This document shows, piece by piece, positions 23,301 through 37,100 of a stretch of DNA of 64,000 nt (position 1 is its first letter; each line of letters begins with the position of its first letter). The translations under genes and the position numbers were made by a program. The notes below the pieces were generated by a model that searched no databases, was not told the origin of the DNA, and saw only the letters and a list, made by a program, of their open reading frames with translations. The stretch is from Helicoverpa zea (taxonomy: Eukaryota > Arthropoda > Insecta > Lepidoptera > Noctuidae), in the NCBI RefSeq assembly GCF_022581195.2, contig NC_061463.1:5208001-5272000 (forward strand), read 5' to 3'.

Positions 23301-25821
23301 GTATCCTGTCGATGCATCCACTCGTCAATTGAATGATGGACAGGCAGAGGCAAGATTAATCTTACAGATTTATTATGTATTATATTATAGAAAACTCTGA
23401 ACTTATTTTAATGTTATTCCTATTAAAATCTTATAAAATATATTTGATTAGATTCTTCTTAGTGGCATTGTACAAGTTGCGTGTAATTATTTAGAAAAAT
23501 GAACGTGGAAAAAGTGCTACTTTCGTTTCCGAAATGTTCATATATTTTAATCTCCCACTAGCTAGAATGTCTCATGTATATTTTCTGCTATTTTAACTTT
23601 TAATATTTCAAATACTTACAACATGGTAGTCGTGTCATGTCTTCCTCCGGGATGGGAGTGACGGTCGGCTGGCCGGTCTTAGGTTGCGCGCACCAGCACA
23701 TTCCGCCATCGCATTGCAGAGGCTCATAATCACCAGATTCAGTACAATGGAGTGTCGAGACCTTTCCTTGGGCTTCTAGTTCAGCTCTTCTGCGACTGCA
23801 TGCTGAAGCCGAACAATATAAGATAAAAACATAATAACCTTTTTCGTGGAGGTTTTAGACCTGTTTGTCACTACAACCATAGAAAATACTAAAATAGTTT
23901 TAAAAACAGTTTCTTTTATGGTTTCCATGATGTTTTGACGTTGCATGGTATTATTTAGCGTAAAATTATTGTTTATTTTATGTGAAATAATTTGGAAGAT
24001 TACATCTAAAATTTAATGTCGGATAATAAGTGAAAGCTGCAAAATATTTATATACAGCAAAATAATTGTGTTACGATTTCTAACTGTGTCAATGATGAAT
24101 GTTGGCAATTTAGATTGTTTAAAAAAATGCAGGATCCAATGAGAAATGGACCATTAGCATGTTATAATCACTTGATTATGTATAACATTCAGGTTAGTGA
24201 AATAAATTGCTACAAACTTACCGCAAGTCATTTCATCAGCTTCGTCCCTCCACATTTGTCCAAATATTCTCTTTCCGTTTTCGTCCGAACAGAAACATCT
24301 ACAATGAATATTATTTTCACATTCCATACATTATCTACAATATGTTTTAAAATTCTTGGTAAACCAGCAGATCGGAAATCGCTACTGATAGTAAATTCTA
24401 ATATATCAATAACACATTTATCAAACTTTGAAAATATTTCCTATTATCATACATTGTATTGTTTAACTGTGTTGGAGGGTTTTTGCTTTTCCTGTAATAC
24501 TTTGTGTAATGTTAGGCAAAAAACGGCTGATAAAAAACCTGGGCGTAATGTACTAACCTGCCAGTAAATAGATTACCCTTGCATTGCACAGGGGCATATC
24601 GTCCGTCAGGCAAGCAATTAGAGGGTGCCTTGCAACCTTCCGTTTCTGGTCCGGTTTCAGTCCCTCCTGAAAGTCATAATGTTTGTCTTATGAACAAAAG
24701 ATTTCAAATAATTCTATTGTTTGTGTAATCTGATACATAACTAAAGTACAAATCAACAAAACACGCTTCACTGATGACTGCATATTTGTACTACATTGGA
24801 AGTAATGTCACAGACTTCTAAATAGTTACTAGTAATTCAGTAATTCCATTTATACCAGTATCACCAAAATGTACATTGTACATGCCAAAATGATTTTATT
24901 TGTTATTGCTGACCTAATTAACTGAGCTACGGATGGCCGGCTAGCGAGTTCGTTACAATTCGTCAATCTTGGAATTCAATGTCAAGAATCCTATTTTTTA
25001 TGGTTATCTCCTAATACTTAAATGCATTTCCTTCAAGGAGAAGATTTAAAAGAAGCTTAGGTTACAATCTTCTTTGGTTCATTGATTTTAGATATTTCCT
25101 CTTTTACTCATACAGAGCATCATCAAAACATTTCATTCAGGCATTATTGATGTAAGTGTAGTCTAGCTCAGTCTCACGATGAAAAAGTAGAACGGATATG
25201 GGCAATGCAATTTGTAAATGGCAAATTGGCTTCTCAGGACTAAGTGGCAAATTGGCCATTTTTGGGCAAGCGAAACAAAGTAAACGTTGTAAACGTCATA
25301 TAGGTACTGCACTGTTTTTCTCTGTACGATATAATGGTCTTGACGCTAAATTACAATCAATTTATAAATCTAAAAATAAAGTTATCATATCACTGCTCGC
25401 AGCAATGTTTGGCAATCTGAACAAATGATAATTAACGAAACTCCTCCAACCGGACATTTTCTCCAAGGTAATAAGTCCTTTCCCGGAGACTGCGGTCGGC
25501 GATCGCAACGACTAGATCGAATAACTCAACTTCCGACAGGTCAGTGTGAGTGAAATTTAATACAACGATACGGTCTATTAATACTTACCAACTGTTATAA
25601 TATTTCTTTGTTTTTATCAACTGATTATGTATCTTACCGCTAGGAGTTCCACAGGAAGGACAGCACCCAAACACGCTAGTGTTAGGTACTAAAACTTGAC
25701 TTCCCCAACACTCGTCCACTGACAAATCAGTAACACATTTTTGTGCTATCTGACACTGTAGGCTTACACCCCTAAAAGTATAGCAAAACACTAAAACCCA
25801 CAACTGATATTTTCTGGTCAT
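20365..25821 (-). CDS. secreted thyroglobulin type-1 repeat protein (330 aa, 7 exons)
   Basis: Exons (minus strand, 5' to 3'): 25638-25821, 24558-24666, 24222-24298, 23620-23802, 22334-22505, 22072-22151, 20365-20552. All joins use GT/AG sites and keep one frame; they sum to 993 bases including TAA. The start ATG at 25821 opens a hydrophobic signal peptide (about residues 1-21) and then a short Cys-rich segment ending CCPSCG. Four Tg-1-like units follow, with words such as DGRYAPVQC..CFC, GDYEPLQC..CWC, DGSYGPYQ..YC and NGNYRPNQ..YYC. The last two units lack part of the canonical CWCV core. Tg-1 domains are known in cysteine-protease inhibitors (thyropins, equistatin) and extracellular matrix proteins. 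The role here is inferred to be extracellular, possibly protease inhibition. It lies head-to-head with neurabin. Confidence 0.85.
20553..22071 (-). other. last intron of the thyroglobulin-repeat gene
   Basis: 1.5-kb intron. A 64-codon minus frame at 21087-21281 is GC-richer than its surroundings and could be a skipped or fossil exon, but it shows no Tg-1 cysteines and is not needed for phase. No other feature seen. Confidence 0.5.
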
Positions 25822-26456
25822 TATTGTGACTTAGATGTCAATAAGTAATGAATATATTATTTTTAAATTATTCTATTCAAGCGCAAACAATAAGTACACG
25901 TTAATTACTGATTGGACAGGTATCTGTTATCATTTTATCGCGGCCATCTTATCGTTTATTATTTTAGGATTATCAGTACAGTGCTTGTGATTCACACAGA
26001 GATTGTATGCGCTACGTATGACAGCACCTCCTCCACATATTCCTGCGGTAATATTGTATGTCTTAGTGGTATTTGTTTCAAGAAGGCAGGTGTTTTTAAT
26101 GATTTTATTTCAATTTATATAATTTTATAGCCAGACGAGAGGGAAATAATGTTTTTTGTTCATGTGGTTCAACTTTTAACAAAGCTAAACTAATAGGATT
26201 GACCGTTTAAATAAGAATACGCTGTTATCAGCACTATCGCTATCTCAAGTTAATTTAACGCAGAGAATAATCAAGCCAGCCCGGCCCAGGCGTCGCGAGT
26301 CGCGCGGCAGTGCCCGTTCCGAGCGCTAACTACTCGTGCCAGTTCGTATTTTACATCGCGGCTATCTAATTCTATATTATCAATTTTGTATAACCGCGTT
26401 CTATTTATTTGTCAATGGCGGCGCTCAAGTATTCAACCTGATTTATTTTCTTACAG
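25822..26456. promoter_or_regulatory. divergent promoter interval between the Tg-1 gene and neurabin
   Basis: The 635 bp between the Tg-1 start codon and the neurabin acceptor. A CpG-rich block at about 26275-26345 ('ggcgtcgcgagtcgcgcggcag') stands out from AT-rich flanks and may carry a start site and 5' UTR for neurabin. The first coding exon is preceded by an acceptor (ttacag, 26451-26456), so at least one upstream non-coding or alternative exon exists. Confidence 0.45.
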
Positions 26457-26486
26457 GTTGGATTAAAACGGGCATACCCGGCTAGT

Positions 26487-28101
26487 ATGGAGGAGTGCAA
26501 GAAAAGGCACTCAGGCACTAAAGTTTCAAAGATTGCAAACATATTCCAAGGGATGCCTTCAAGAGAGGAAGACGAAGTTCGCGGCAGCGACGTAACAGGC
26601 GTCCGAACCGAAAGCCATTTAGCACGGTTCAATAACGCCCGTGCACTTTTTGAAAAATTGGGTGAAGAAAACCGTGGATTTCGTATTGAAAAATCACCGT
26701 CAGCAGCTGCCAGTTTTGCGGGCACCCGAGGGGTAACACCGCCTGCGCCAGCGCGATCTCGTTCCAGTTCCGCGGGATCCGTGAGCCCACCCAGACGAAT
26801 TGTGACGCCGACGCCGATGCCGGCACCTGCTGTCAATGGCGATCGCCTCGCCAATGGTGCTACTGCACCGCCGCCAAAACCTGTCAAGCCAAGTGTTTTA
26901 CCTAAACCTGAAAAACCAGACAGGAGATTTAACAAGGAGCTCATAGAAAAACAGAGAAATTGGACTGCTCATTTTAATAAATCTCGCCAATGTCGTAATG
27001 ATGAACCTAGTAAAGTGGACTCTAACAAATATTCTAGTGCGTATCAAGACAGAAAGTCACCGGAGGTTCCTGAAAGATATGTAGTTCCTTCCCGTGTTTA
27101 TTCTCCACCGCTTTCCCCTTGTGCTGGTGATTCCCAGGTGGAACGTCCTACTACTCTTCCTTCTTCGTTAGTAAGTCGAGTTATACCAAGCACAAAAACA
27201 CCAAGTCCAATAAAAGCGGTTACACCCGTGTCACCTAGACCCAATAATTTAGTTTCCCCAATACCCAGGCCTGAATCATCGGTTTCTCCGCCAGCTCGAA
27301 GAGAGCGTATAAATTCGCCTATCAAAACAAAACCCGATCCTCCGTCTTACCTTCAGTCTTCAACTGAAAAAAGTCATTCTAGTGTAAGGACGCCGAGTTT
27401 TAGTCCAAATGAGGATGAAAGAATTGCAAATAAAGAAAATAGTGATGCATCTATTCACAAAACTAGTGAACAAACACAGTATTCTAGTTCTATGTCAAAC
27501 ACCATTGAAAGAATATCACCTACCCCACCGTCACCGTCTTCAACGCCAACGATACTAGAGCCTGTTACTGTTCCTCGAAGACAAAAATCACCATCGCCTT
27601 CAGCAAGGTCACCGAAATCACCTGTTTCACCGTTGTACCACGATAAGGAAAGTTTGCCTTCAGCTGAACGTGAATCTTCCATGTCACCAGTACCAAGTAA
27701 TCGAACATGTACAGCAGCACCGGACTATGCTTTGAATGCAGTAGTATCCCCACACTCGCCTGTTGTAACATCTCAAGAATCTACTGTCATGTCTCAGCCT
27801 GACGAAAACAACACAAAGAATGTTTGCGAACGTGTATCCCCGAGCCCACAAAGTCCAGTCACCTTGGATAACGGGTCAAGATCATCGAAGATTTTGGATG
27901 ATGATGCTTATGAGTCCGTGGACTATAGTTCGGAATGGGAAGAAAAATCCAGGCGGCGGTCTTCAACCCCAGAGTCTCCAGTATGTCCAGTGAAGATAGA
28001 GGATGTGCCTCGTTCTCCGCTAGTGTCGCCATTAGCTTCTCCTGTGCATCGTGTCGCAGATTCTTCGCCTCCTGCTTCGCTTCAAGCTTCACCTTCGCCT
28101 G
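26487..28101 (+). other. neurabin exon 1: actin-binding N-terminus and SP-rich linker
   Basis: The 1615-base exon encodes residues 1-538 plus one base. ATG at 26487 is chosen because the conserved family motif starts about 11 residues in and the upstream acceptor is 30 bases away. After residue 100 the protein is about a quarter Ser/Pro, with repeated SPxSP and TPSP words suited to proline-directed kinases. The frame continues past the donor GTATGT at 28102 and stops at 28148, so intron retention would give a truncated 553-residue form. Confidence 0.85.
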
Positions 28102-31100
28102 GTATGTTTTTCTTTTCCCTTTTACCAATACCATACTATGTATTTTAAGTTCGAGCGTATAGTGTACTATCTGTATGTATTAATCTTTATCTCTGTTTTA
28201 TCTGTACTATAAGAAATGTTATTGACGTATAAAGTAGACAGATAGGTACGTACTTATCAAAATAAGTTATTGGCAAACTATTCACACTAGGATATTTTCT
28301 TAAGGATTACATATTTTAAAGGTCAGTCTCATTTTCTGCATGTTTGGTTTATATATTTCAAATATCGTATATAAATCAAATAATAAATCAATGTCAATCA
28401 TGTATTTTGCGATGTGTAGTACACATTTTCAAGGGTATTTTGGAGGCATTTTGACTAGCCGCTGTCGTGTTGTCTGTATGCTAGGAAGTTAAGCCATAAG
28501 AAACAGAAATGTGGGCGTCCAATTGACGTACGTTTGGCGGTCTCGTGTTCAGTGGGTTCAATGTAATATTGAGGAAGTCAAGGTATTTGAGTCGTTGCGA
28601 GACTTGCGAGTCGATCCCGATTTAGATGCTCCGGCGCCGCCGCCGCCTCTGTCGTCGCGACGCAGTAACCCGAGCGACGTCGCCCTGTGCGCTCCCCTTC
28701 ATACACTAACACACTTTACGGGACCGTTTGACAATCGGTTACTCTCTATAACACTCGCTATTGTGTCTATAAAGAGATAATGAACATCTCAATTGACCTC
28801 ATAAACAAGTGCGTGCTATTCTTTTTTTGTGATCAAACAAAATGTCTTATGTTAAAAAACTGTGAATTTGTCGTGTGTAGAATTTAAACGATCGTGGGTT
28901 CTTCGATATTTATGTATAAACACTGATTAAGTATAAGATAAAGTTTGCGCAGAAACTTCGAACAGTCCCTCCATCCTTTTATCAATTCAGTTGTTGTAAG
29001 CTCCTCGATGCTCTTTCTCGTTTTGCTTTTAGTTGTCTCGTTCTGACCGGTACGCGTTCACGCCTAGCCTCATAGCCTGAATATTACATTCATTGAGCAA
29101 CGTTTCGGATTTGATACAATATTTAATGCAGAATATGATCCGTAATTGAGATACGGAATCTTTGCCTTGTTCGAAGAATCGGCATTTCAAAATTTTACTC
29201 GTGTTATGGTTGACCTTCGAGTCACAAACGTGTGTTGCTTACGATTCTACCAAAAAATATCTTATTTTTCTGAAGAGGCGTGTAAACTTTTTGTCTAGTC
29301 ATGTTGCCAACTTGCTTATCTGCGGCTGTTTGTTTACAAACCGCGCAGGTACCGGTGTGTGTCAATGTTGCTATAAACTAAAAGACGCTATTTCCCCATT
29401 TGTGCTACTCAGTAGGTAACTGTGGTGTTAACATCTGAAGCAAATGGAAAAAAATGGTTTCAGTTAAAGACTTTGTGACGCTTTTTCCGGTAAACCCAAC
29501 GTTTAAGATTTGCGTGTGTCTATAGAAGTTAGACTGGTGAACAAAATACATCGTTTGGAAGTGAATGTGCGAGTAAGGGTGGTCGGTGGAGGCTCGGGGC
29601 GTCGGCGGCGATGGTGCGGTGATGAGGCGGGCGCTGCGCGTGCCCGTCGCATGCGCTCGCTCAACATGCGCCTCTGCGGCTGTTGCCTCGGTCAGTTGCT
29701 TTATTTATTGTTTTGCTTTTGCTAGGAACCAATAATTATATAGGTCGCTTCTCAGTCCCAGTTTTATAGCCGGAGCTGAACGCATTTCTTGCGTTTCTGA
29801 ACTATTCGTTCAATTAAATCAGCTTCCATGGATTTGTTTTTTAAAATGGTAAAAACTTTTATAATAATCGTACGTCTTAATAGGGTTTGGTTTAATTTTA
29901 GTGAGCTTTCATTAATTATATCTGTTGCGACGATAGCTCAGTATGCTCCTTGCTATAAAACAAAGCAAGTTTTGGTTTGAAGTTTTGATATGATTCTATG
30001 TTCTACTAGGCCAGACAAATTTTAATTTAACAGAGATTATGTTGATTCACAAATCTTAAAAAATATTTTATCATTGCTGTTACAGTCCCCGTCGAATTAT
30101 ACGTTTTTGCCAAAGAAAACCTGATATTGAGAATACGTAATTAACTTCTGTTTAAGTGAAGTTTTAAGGGTTACATGCGTTCCGAGAAATAAAAGCATGA
30201 GTCATAACACTAGAATTTAAATTATGTGAACTGAAGTTGGTTATCGCTATAAAACTTTGAGATAGGTACCTAAATATTGCAATTCAATAATCCGATCTCT
30301 ACATGCCTAGCATTCAACTGCGTGTGCTAACTTGTGAATGAGTTTGTTGAAAGCGCAGAAGTACTGTACTAGCTTTATGCATGGTCGTGTTTCACATCAT
30401 CCGTATACAGTATCGTTCTTGGCACATCGCGTCCATTCAACGAACCTTCCTTCCTGCTAATATGTTCCATTGATTTAATTATCTGTATGAGCAATGAGTT
30501 TCGACGTGTTTATTCTTTACGCATGAAAGAATATTGGTGGCAGCCGAGGATTGTAAGCAATTTCACTAATAACAGTAATCGATTGGATATTTTAAGTTGA
30601 ATGTTGAATCGGCAAGAATCTGGAACCTATACAAGATTTTGAAAATTCAAACTTGCTTTGATTAGAAGTCTTATAGTTAGTATAAGTAGTAGTAGTCAAG
30701 TATTGGTACTCCAATTTCTTTTGATACGAAGTTTTTGATGTTTATCTCAACACGTATGATCAGATCGTTCCCACATTCACACCTATTTCGTTCACGAGGA
30801 TTTCAACGACCTACCTGTCAGATAATTTTATGACTAATATTACCATAACGTGTATCAAATCTACACTATAAATCGCACAAGTACCGACATTATGAATTTT
30901 ACAAGTTAGCGTGGGCATCCACTCCACATCTTGACGCATTTGTTAGAAATGATCGCTGCCTTTTTTGGAAGGTGGTCTTTATGTTTCCACTTGTGGTGGC
31001 TTCGACAAGGTTCATTTTTGAAGGTGTATGCTATAAATTGAATTGGGTTTATTTGTCTTTCGTACCAAAGTGTCTTTTTGCGTAAGAACATATTCATATT

Positions 31101-34100
31101 ATATCAGAGAATCTGTTTATCATTATCGTTGTTCCAATGGCTCTTAGGCTTCTCCCATTCAGATAATGGATCTGAATAATTAATCTATAACAGAAATTCC
31201 CTATTACAAACAACCAAAATAGATTTTGGATATATTCGAGATGTTAAACTCGTACTTCTATTTCCATCAACATTTATATTTAGATTCCCCTCTTTCTTTT
31301 GTCAACAGAATTTGTCTACTACTCTAACCAAATCTAAAGTATTTGCATTCTTGAAGTACTGAACCGATAAAACAGGAGTGTTATTAAACATTCAATTTCA
31401 TATAGTATCATCAGAGCTTACTCGTCCCATACATGTATATAGTTGAGTTTTAATTAGTAAAGTGGGCATGACTCGCTCCGTTGTCTCGAGAGATCGCGTG
31501 ATCGTTCTAACGGTTTATTGCAAATTCATGCGTTACATAGATTATCATGAATGTTGAATCGTCAGACTATTGTTGTCATGAATTGGTTTTTCTAGATGTG
31601 CAGGTTTGGTTATCTTGAGCTCAGGAACCGAAAGTATTGCCTCGCATGCAAACTGCAAACAAAGAAATTCCAAGAGATACTTTATACTCACGTGTCAAAT
31701 TATTAGCTTTATATTATGATGCTATCTATCAATCGTGACTTGATATACGTATAAAGTATCTTGCAATGATATACATGTAGAAATATAATAATACATGCAA
31801 AGAGTGTATTCTCTATGTCTGGACGATGTCATTGAGGGACAAAAAAGGACGTTTAAATAATTGTGCACTTTGCAAATGTCTATATGAACGTACAGATACT
31901 ACTTTAAATAACCAAAGCTGTGGTTAGAGTTTGCGTTGAAATAACATGTACCAATATAATGTTTGTTTATGTTGGGCACCTGAACTGTGGGTATACTCGC
32001 CACCTGCCTGAGCTGCGGAAGTAGAGTATCGGCGTTAAAAATAGTTAGCTCATTAGCCTAAATTTACTCCGTACTCGCTCCAGTCGCTCCTCAAAGAATA
32101 TATTTTACTGTTTTCATTGAAGCGGAAATTTAGCTATGTAGCCTGGAATTTATGGATAGCATGCTGCGCCGTTTTCAGTGTGAAAGTGAAATCATGCAAG
32201 CAGTTAGTTACAGATCCTCCATATTCTGTCCTCTACTTTTATAAAGATGTCAATTTGCGTATCTGCTTCATACCCTTTAAAAGGACCTACCAGCGTTTCT
32301 GAATTTGTGACATTAGGACTGATTTTGACTGATGTCTTACTAATCAATGGTTTACCGACAGCGGGCGGAGGTCGCAAGTCGTCCGAGGCGGAAGAAACAC
32401 CACGGCGGAGTGGATCGCGAGCGTCGAGTGTCTCGGACGAGGGAGGCTTCAACGAGCCCTCGCCCGAGGTGGTGGCGCGGCTGCGGCCGGCAGACTACCG
32501 CGAGCCGCCCCCGCCCGCACCGCCCCTCACCAGGGACATACGGGACGCAGAGCGGGCGCGCTCCGATCCTGATACGCTCTCCGTATTGCAGCAGGTACTT
32601 ATTCATTCCAACACAATTATTATTGCCTAGAACTCTGTTCGTTTTTGCTATGTCGTTGTGTATGTTGTAATTTCCAAGCCATGTGATAATGAATCATTCC
32701 TTAGGTTAAGATTATAGTGAAAAGTTTTTTACACAGCCAGATCAGGTGCAACAATCTGTCCTGAAGTAGTTTACTATTGATAGTGGTTCCAAAATTTTAA
32801 TTTTGGTTATAATTATGTATCTCTAAGGGTGCGCCGCCTACATCTGTTTCATATCCAGGAAAATCAAAAAAGTTAAACGATGATGGTTTCAGCCTTCAAC
32901 GCCTGCATTACAGGACTCCGGCGTGGTAGTGAGCGAAGCGAGTCAAGGCTCCATAGAGGTGCTCGACAAGTCGACCACCAGTCAATGGAGCGTGTCGGAG
33001 GGCGAGAACGCGTCGGGGGAGAGCGGCCGGGGCGGGGACGCGGCCGATACGCGCTGGGACGACGGCGACGCCGACTCCAAGCAGCCCGACAGCATGACGC
33101 CCGACGAGGCCGAGATACTACTCAGCTCGAGGTGACCTTAACAATGGCTTCATACTGCACAAGAATACTACTAATAGTACAGCTTACGTCAAGTTACTTT
33201 GTCCTCATTGTTAGCCATTTGATGCCTCGCGCATCAGCAGTCACTAATAGCCAATTTCGGAGAGATTTTGGCAAAGTTATTTGACGTGAGCTGTTGAGTC
33301 ATGTTCATGGTCATATCCCCAACTTACACGATGGGCTTGGTTGTTCACGACGCACCAGCTTTGGCGACGATAATAATAATTACTGTTGCATAATGCACAT
33401 AAGTGCATGTTATATGACACCCCGAACATCTTTGCACAGTGCAAGCGTGTTGAGGAAGGTCGACTGTTACCATATGTAGCAAGTATTAAGCTTCGGATGC
33501 ACTGATCTGAAACGTGTTAGTTCAATAATGGCTTAGATCCCAGAGTGTAACTTCGGGTAAGACCAAAAATATCAGATTTATAATCACTGGTTGAAAACTT
33601 TAGCATTTTAGTTAGTTTAACAATAATAGTAGCTAGTTACATAATATAGCGACACATCAATCCTGTTTAATTACTTTATCTGAGGCACGTACGCTATGCG
33701 GAACTAAGTAACTGTTTAATATTCGTCACACCTTTCTTCCTCGATGTAATCATGCTATTCATCAATGTTTACTTTCTGGTTCATTTTAATTCTTATTGGC
33801 ATACGCGTGATGTATCTGAAATTTCTGTCTTGAATGCATGATTCCACGCACATGTAATGTCTATATCGATGTCTGTATTCGCGGTCTTTATTTATTACTT
33901 CTATTATTTATGCATCGTATTCGATGTTCGGTATGCTATTCTATAATTTCTTTTTTCAGGTCTTGATTTTCGTAACGCTTAGTATATAATTAAATGTCGT
34001 ATTTTTATCATTTGCATGCTGCCTGTCCGCACAACGCTTCATTATTGCCTGATATTTGCAGTATTCTGGAGAAAAAACTTAGGTAAGCTCGGGGCATTTG

Positions 34101-37100
34101 TGCAACCGTCGTTTTCTTCTATAATGCAGTTTTGTTGTAGTAAGCTTCTTGATGTGCTCTTTTATACTCTATACATACCATTTAAGTACCTATTTCCAAG
34201 AATCATTAAAATTAAATCGTCTGTAAGGACCGTCCTTATCACGATGGTAGTGCACTAGTGAGAACAAATGAGTTTTGTTCAGACACCATTTCATCATAAG
34301 TACAAACTCTTTACTGCTAATGTCTATTCTTTCCTTAATGACGAAATCATGCTAGAGGTCCTCAATGTGTTGTGTAGGCAAGAAGCCCTGCTGTCAGACG
34401 AACAGGCGCAGGAGATCGTGGCCATGCTGTCGCCGCACGCGCTGCCGCACGACAATGGCGTGTCGCTCAATGACAGCTACCAGTCTGTGCTCTCCTATGA
34501 GAGGTAGGTTCCATATTATTTGGCCTCCTTTGAAAAAAGATAAAGTGTTCAATCATCATTATGTCCCTCACATTCACTATAATTTCTGCAACAGAAACAC
34601 CTTTAGGTAAAACTTTGTTAAAGGGCGGGAAACGTTGGGGCATTTAGAGGATAACCTCCCACTTTTAACACGCTTTTATGAGCTTCACTTAACTATAAGA
34701 AACTCTTAGAATCTTAATTTGGCCCACTTTCCCGGTCTTCTACTAGGATGAAATTTTGCAAACGCTCTGAGTTCTGATGACAATACATGACTAGCGTGTT
34801 GTTTTTAGTTTTTTAAACTATTATTATTCATGATGACCACCAATGATGACATAAACTAAGTCAAAGAACTCAAAAATAAATACCAGTGTTCCACTCAAAA
34901 ATAAATTCTCATTCCAGCATGCAGTCAGTGGACGAGAGCTACGAGTTCGTATCACTTGAAGCGGACAGTAACATGGCCGGTGGAGACCGACGCGCGGCAC
35001 CGCCCCCACCCGACACAGTCTTCGACCACTACCCGCCGCAGCAGCTGCGAGAGCTCGGCGAAGAGAACGGCATACACTACTTCGAAGACGGGCACTTTTA
35101 TACTGAGGTCAGTACTAACACGAGTGTCGATTCACCCATTATTATTTCTTTCAAAACAAATATCAATAGCTGCACGTTTAAAGCGTAAACGTCTATTTAT
35201 CGTTTGTCAAAATTAGTCTCTATGAAATGTGGATAAGGTTGTTTTTATGTCACTGAGTTGCGGCCGCGTGAGTGTTGCATTTGTTTTTGTGGTTTGAATA
35301 AAGAATGCTTTAATTTCGATTGTTCTTTGTCTTTTGAAGTCGGGCCCACCTATTATGCCTTGCTAGTGATTTGGCTGTTTGTGCTGCTTCTTCTTTAAAA
35401 AATTGGCAAGAAAAACCACTAAAATGTGAAAGTGTTCTTCTAAATTGAATTTAAGTTTCTTTTTTGAATAAAAACGATGATGTCGCCCAGTCAACAGGTT
35501 TTAATTAATACTTCTAATAATCAAAGATACGTATTACTCCGATTTTACGTTTTTAATCTTCATATATTTTTTTAAATATATATTTTTTATTTTAGGTGGC
35601 CGGTCTTCCGCCTATTGAAGAAGACGAGGACGAAGATTATTACCCACCAGTATTTGTCAAGAAAAATACCAAAGTTAAATTCAGGTAAGGTCCTATGTAG
35701 AATGTACACTAATTTCATCAACAGTAGTCTGAACAACTTGAACTTTCCTGTAAGTGTACTAATATACTTCATTCATTTTTTTCATTCATCATCAGCCTAT
35801 CGCAGTCCACTGCTGGACATAGCCTAATATACTATAAGTGTTATATTATCTTTTTTTAATATACATATTTATTTATTGAAATATACGATATTTAATGGCC
35901 AGTTACACCGGTTACCAACAAAGTCTCTGATAGCCTATCAGAAAGCTAACTTGGTGTCACAGGTTTTGGATAGCAATATCTGGCAGAAATTATAAGCTGC
36001 CTTTATCTAGCATAAACTATCGGATAACTAACTGACTCTATCAGTAACCAATGAAAGTGGGCCTTAATATTTTACAATTACTTGATATTTTTGATACGTG
36101 TCTTCCAGTGCGAATGTTAAATTATATTGTTTATACGTGTGTTCTAGTACGAATCCAATGCGCGTATTCTCGACGCACTCGGTGCGCGAGTACGACCGTC
36201 GCAACGAGGACGTTGACCCCGTCGCTGCCAGCGCCGAATACGAGCTGGAAAAACGCGTCGAGAAGATGCACGTCTTTCCCGTCGATCTCGTTAAAGGAGC
36301 TGATGGACTTGGACTCTCTATTATCGGTAAATATATTTTCTATTTTCTGAAGGAAGTAGGAATTTGCTAAATATTCTGTTTCCCTTTGTTTGGTTTGACT
36401 GGTAGTTTGACCAAATTCCTCAGACTCTGTGTACCGGGAAAACCTGGAAGCGCTACGGTGGACGAGTTTTGATGAAAAATGACTGTTCGCTGTTAAATAT
36501 TATCGAAATTGTTTACATTTTAATACCATCTTAAATCACACAATTACCGCAGATATTCTATATAAAAATGTAGGTGCTATTTTTCTACAAGGACAATGGT
36601 GATAATTAGATTTAACAGTGACGAAGGTCTTTGATTTGCTCTACCACATTCTGTCCCGTACCTACGATGATGCTGACGAGATTCAATCCATCATCATTGG
36701 CCACAGAGCATCTAGGTCCGAAGATTGTGGCAGTGCTTGATTCAATCAACATTCGTAATATCATGTATATTCCTTACTTTACAGGCATGGGTGTGGGCGC
36801 GGACGCCGGCTTGGAGAAGTTGGGCATATTCGTGAAGACCATCACGGAGAGCGGAGCCGCCGCCCGCGACGGACGCATTCAAGTTAACGACCAGATCATT
36901 GAAGTTGATGGCAAGAGTCTGGTAAGCTTTATTATTATAATATTATTAGATTAGTACCAAAAGTTGTATGTTGCGCTTTCACGCTAAAACAAGTAACTCT
37001 ATAGATAAAAAAATTTACACCCGACGATGGGGTGGGCTTTTTAAACAGCAAAAAAGGTAGTTCCCTCGGTACACGGATGATATCGCGGAAGAAATCTAAT

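Larger units (their letters stand above)
28102..32361 (+). other. neurabin intron 1 (4.3 kb)
   Basis: Mostly AT-rich. Two GC-rich islands stand out: 28570-28700, with a proline-rich open frame that cannot be joined in phase to exon 1, and 29575-29690, a candidate alternative first exon. Nothing is seen in 29720-32340. Confidence 0.6.

Noticed and set aside
28511..28780. 89-codon proline-rich frame in neurabin intron 1.
   Set aside because: Joining it to exon 1 (phase 1) gives a stop at once; there is no in-phase donor to exon 2. Kept only as a CpG-rich island.
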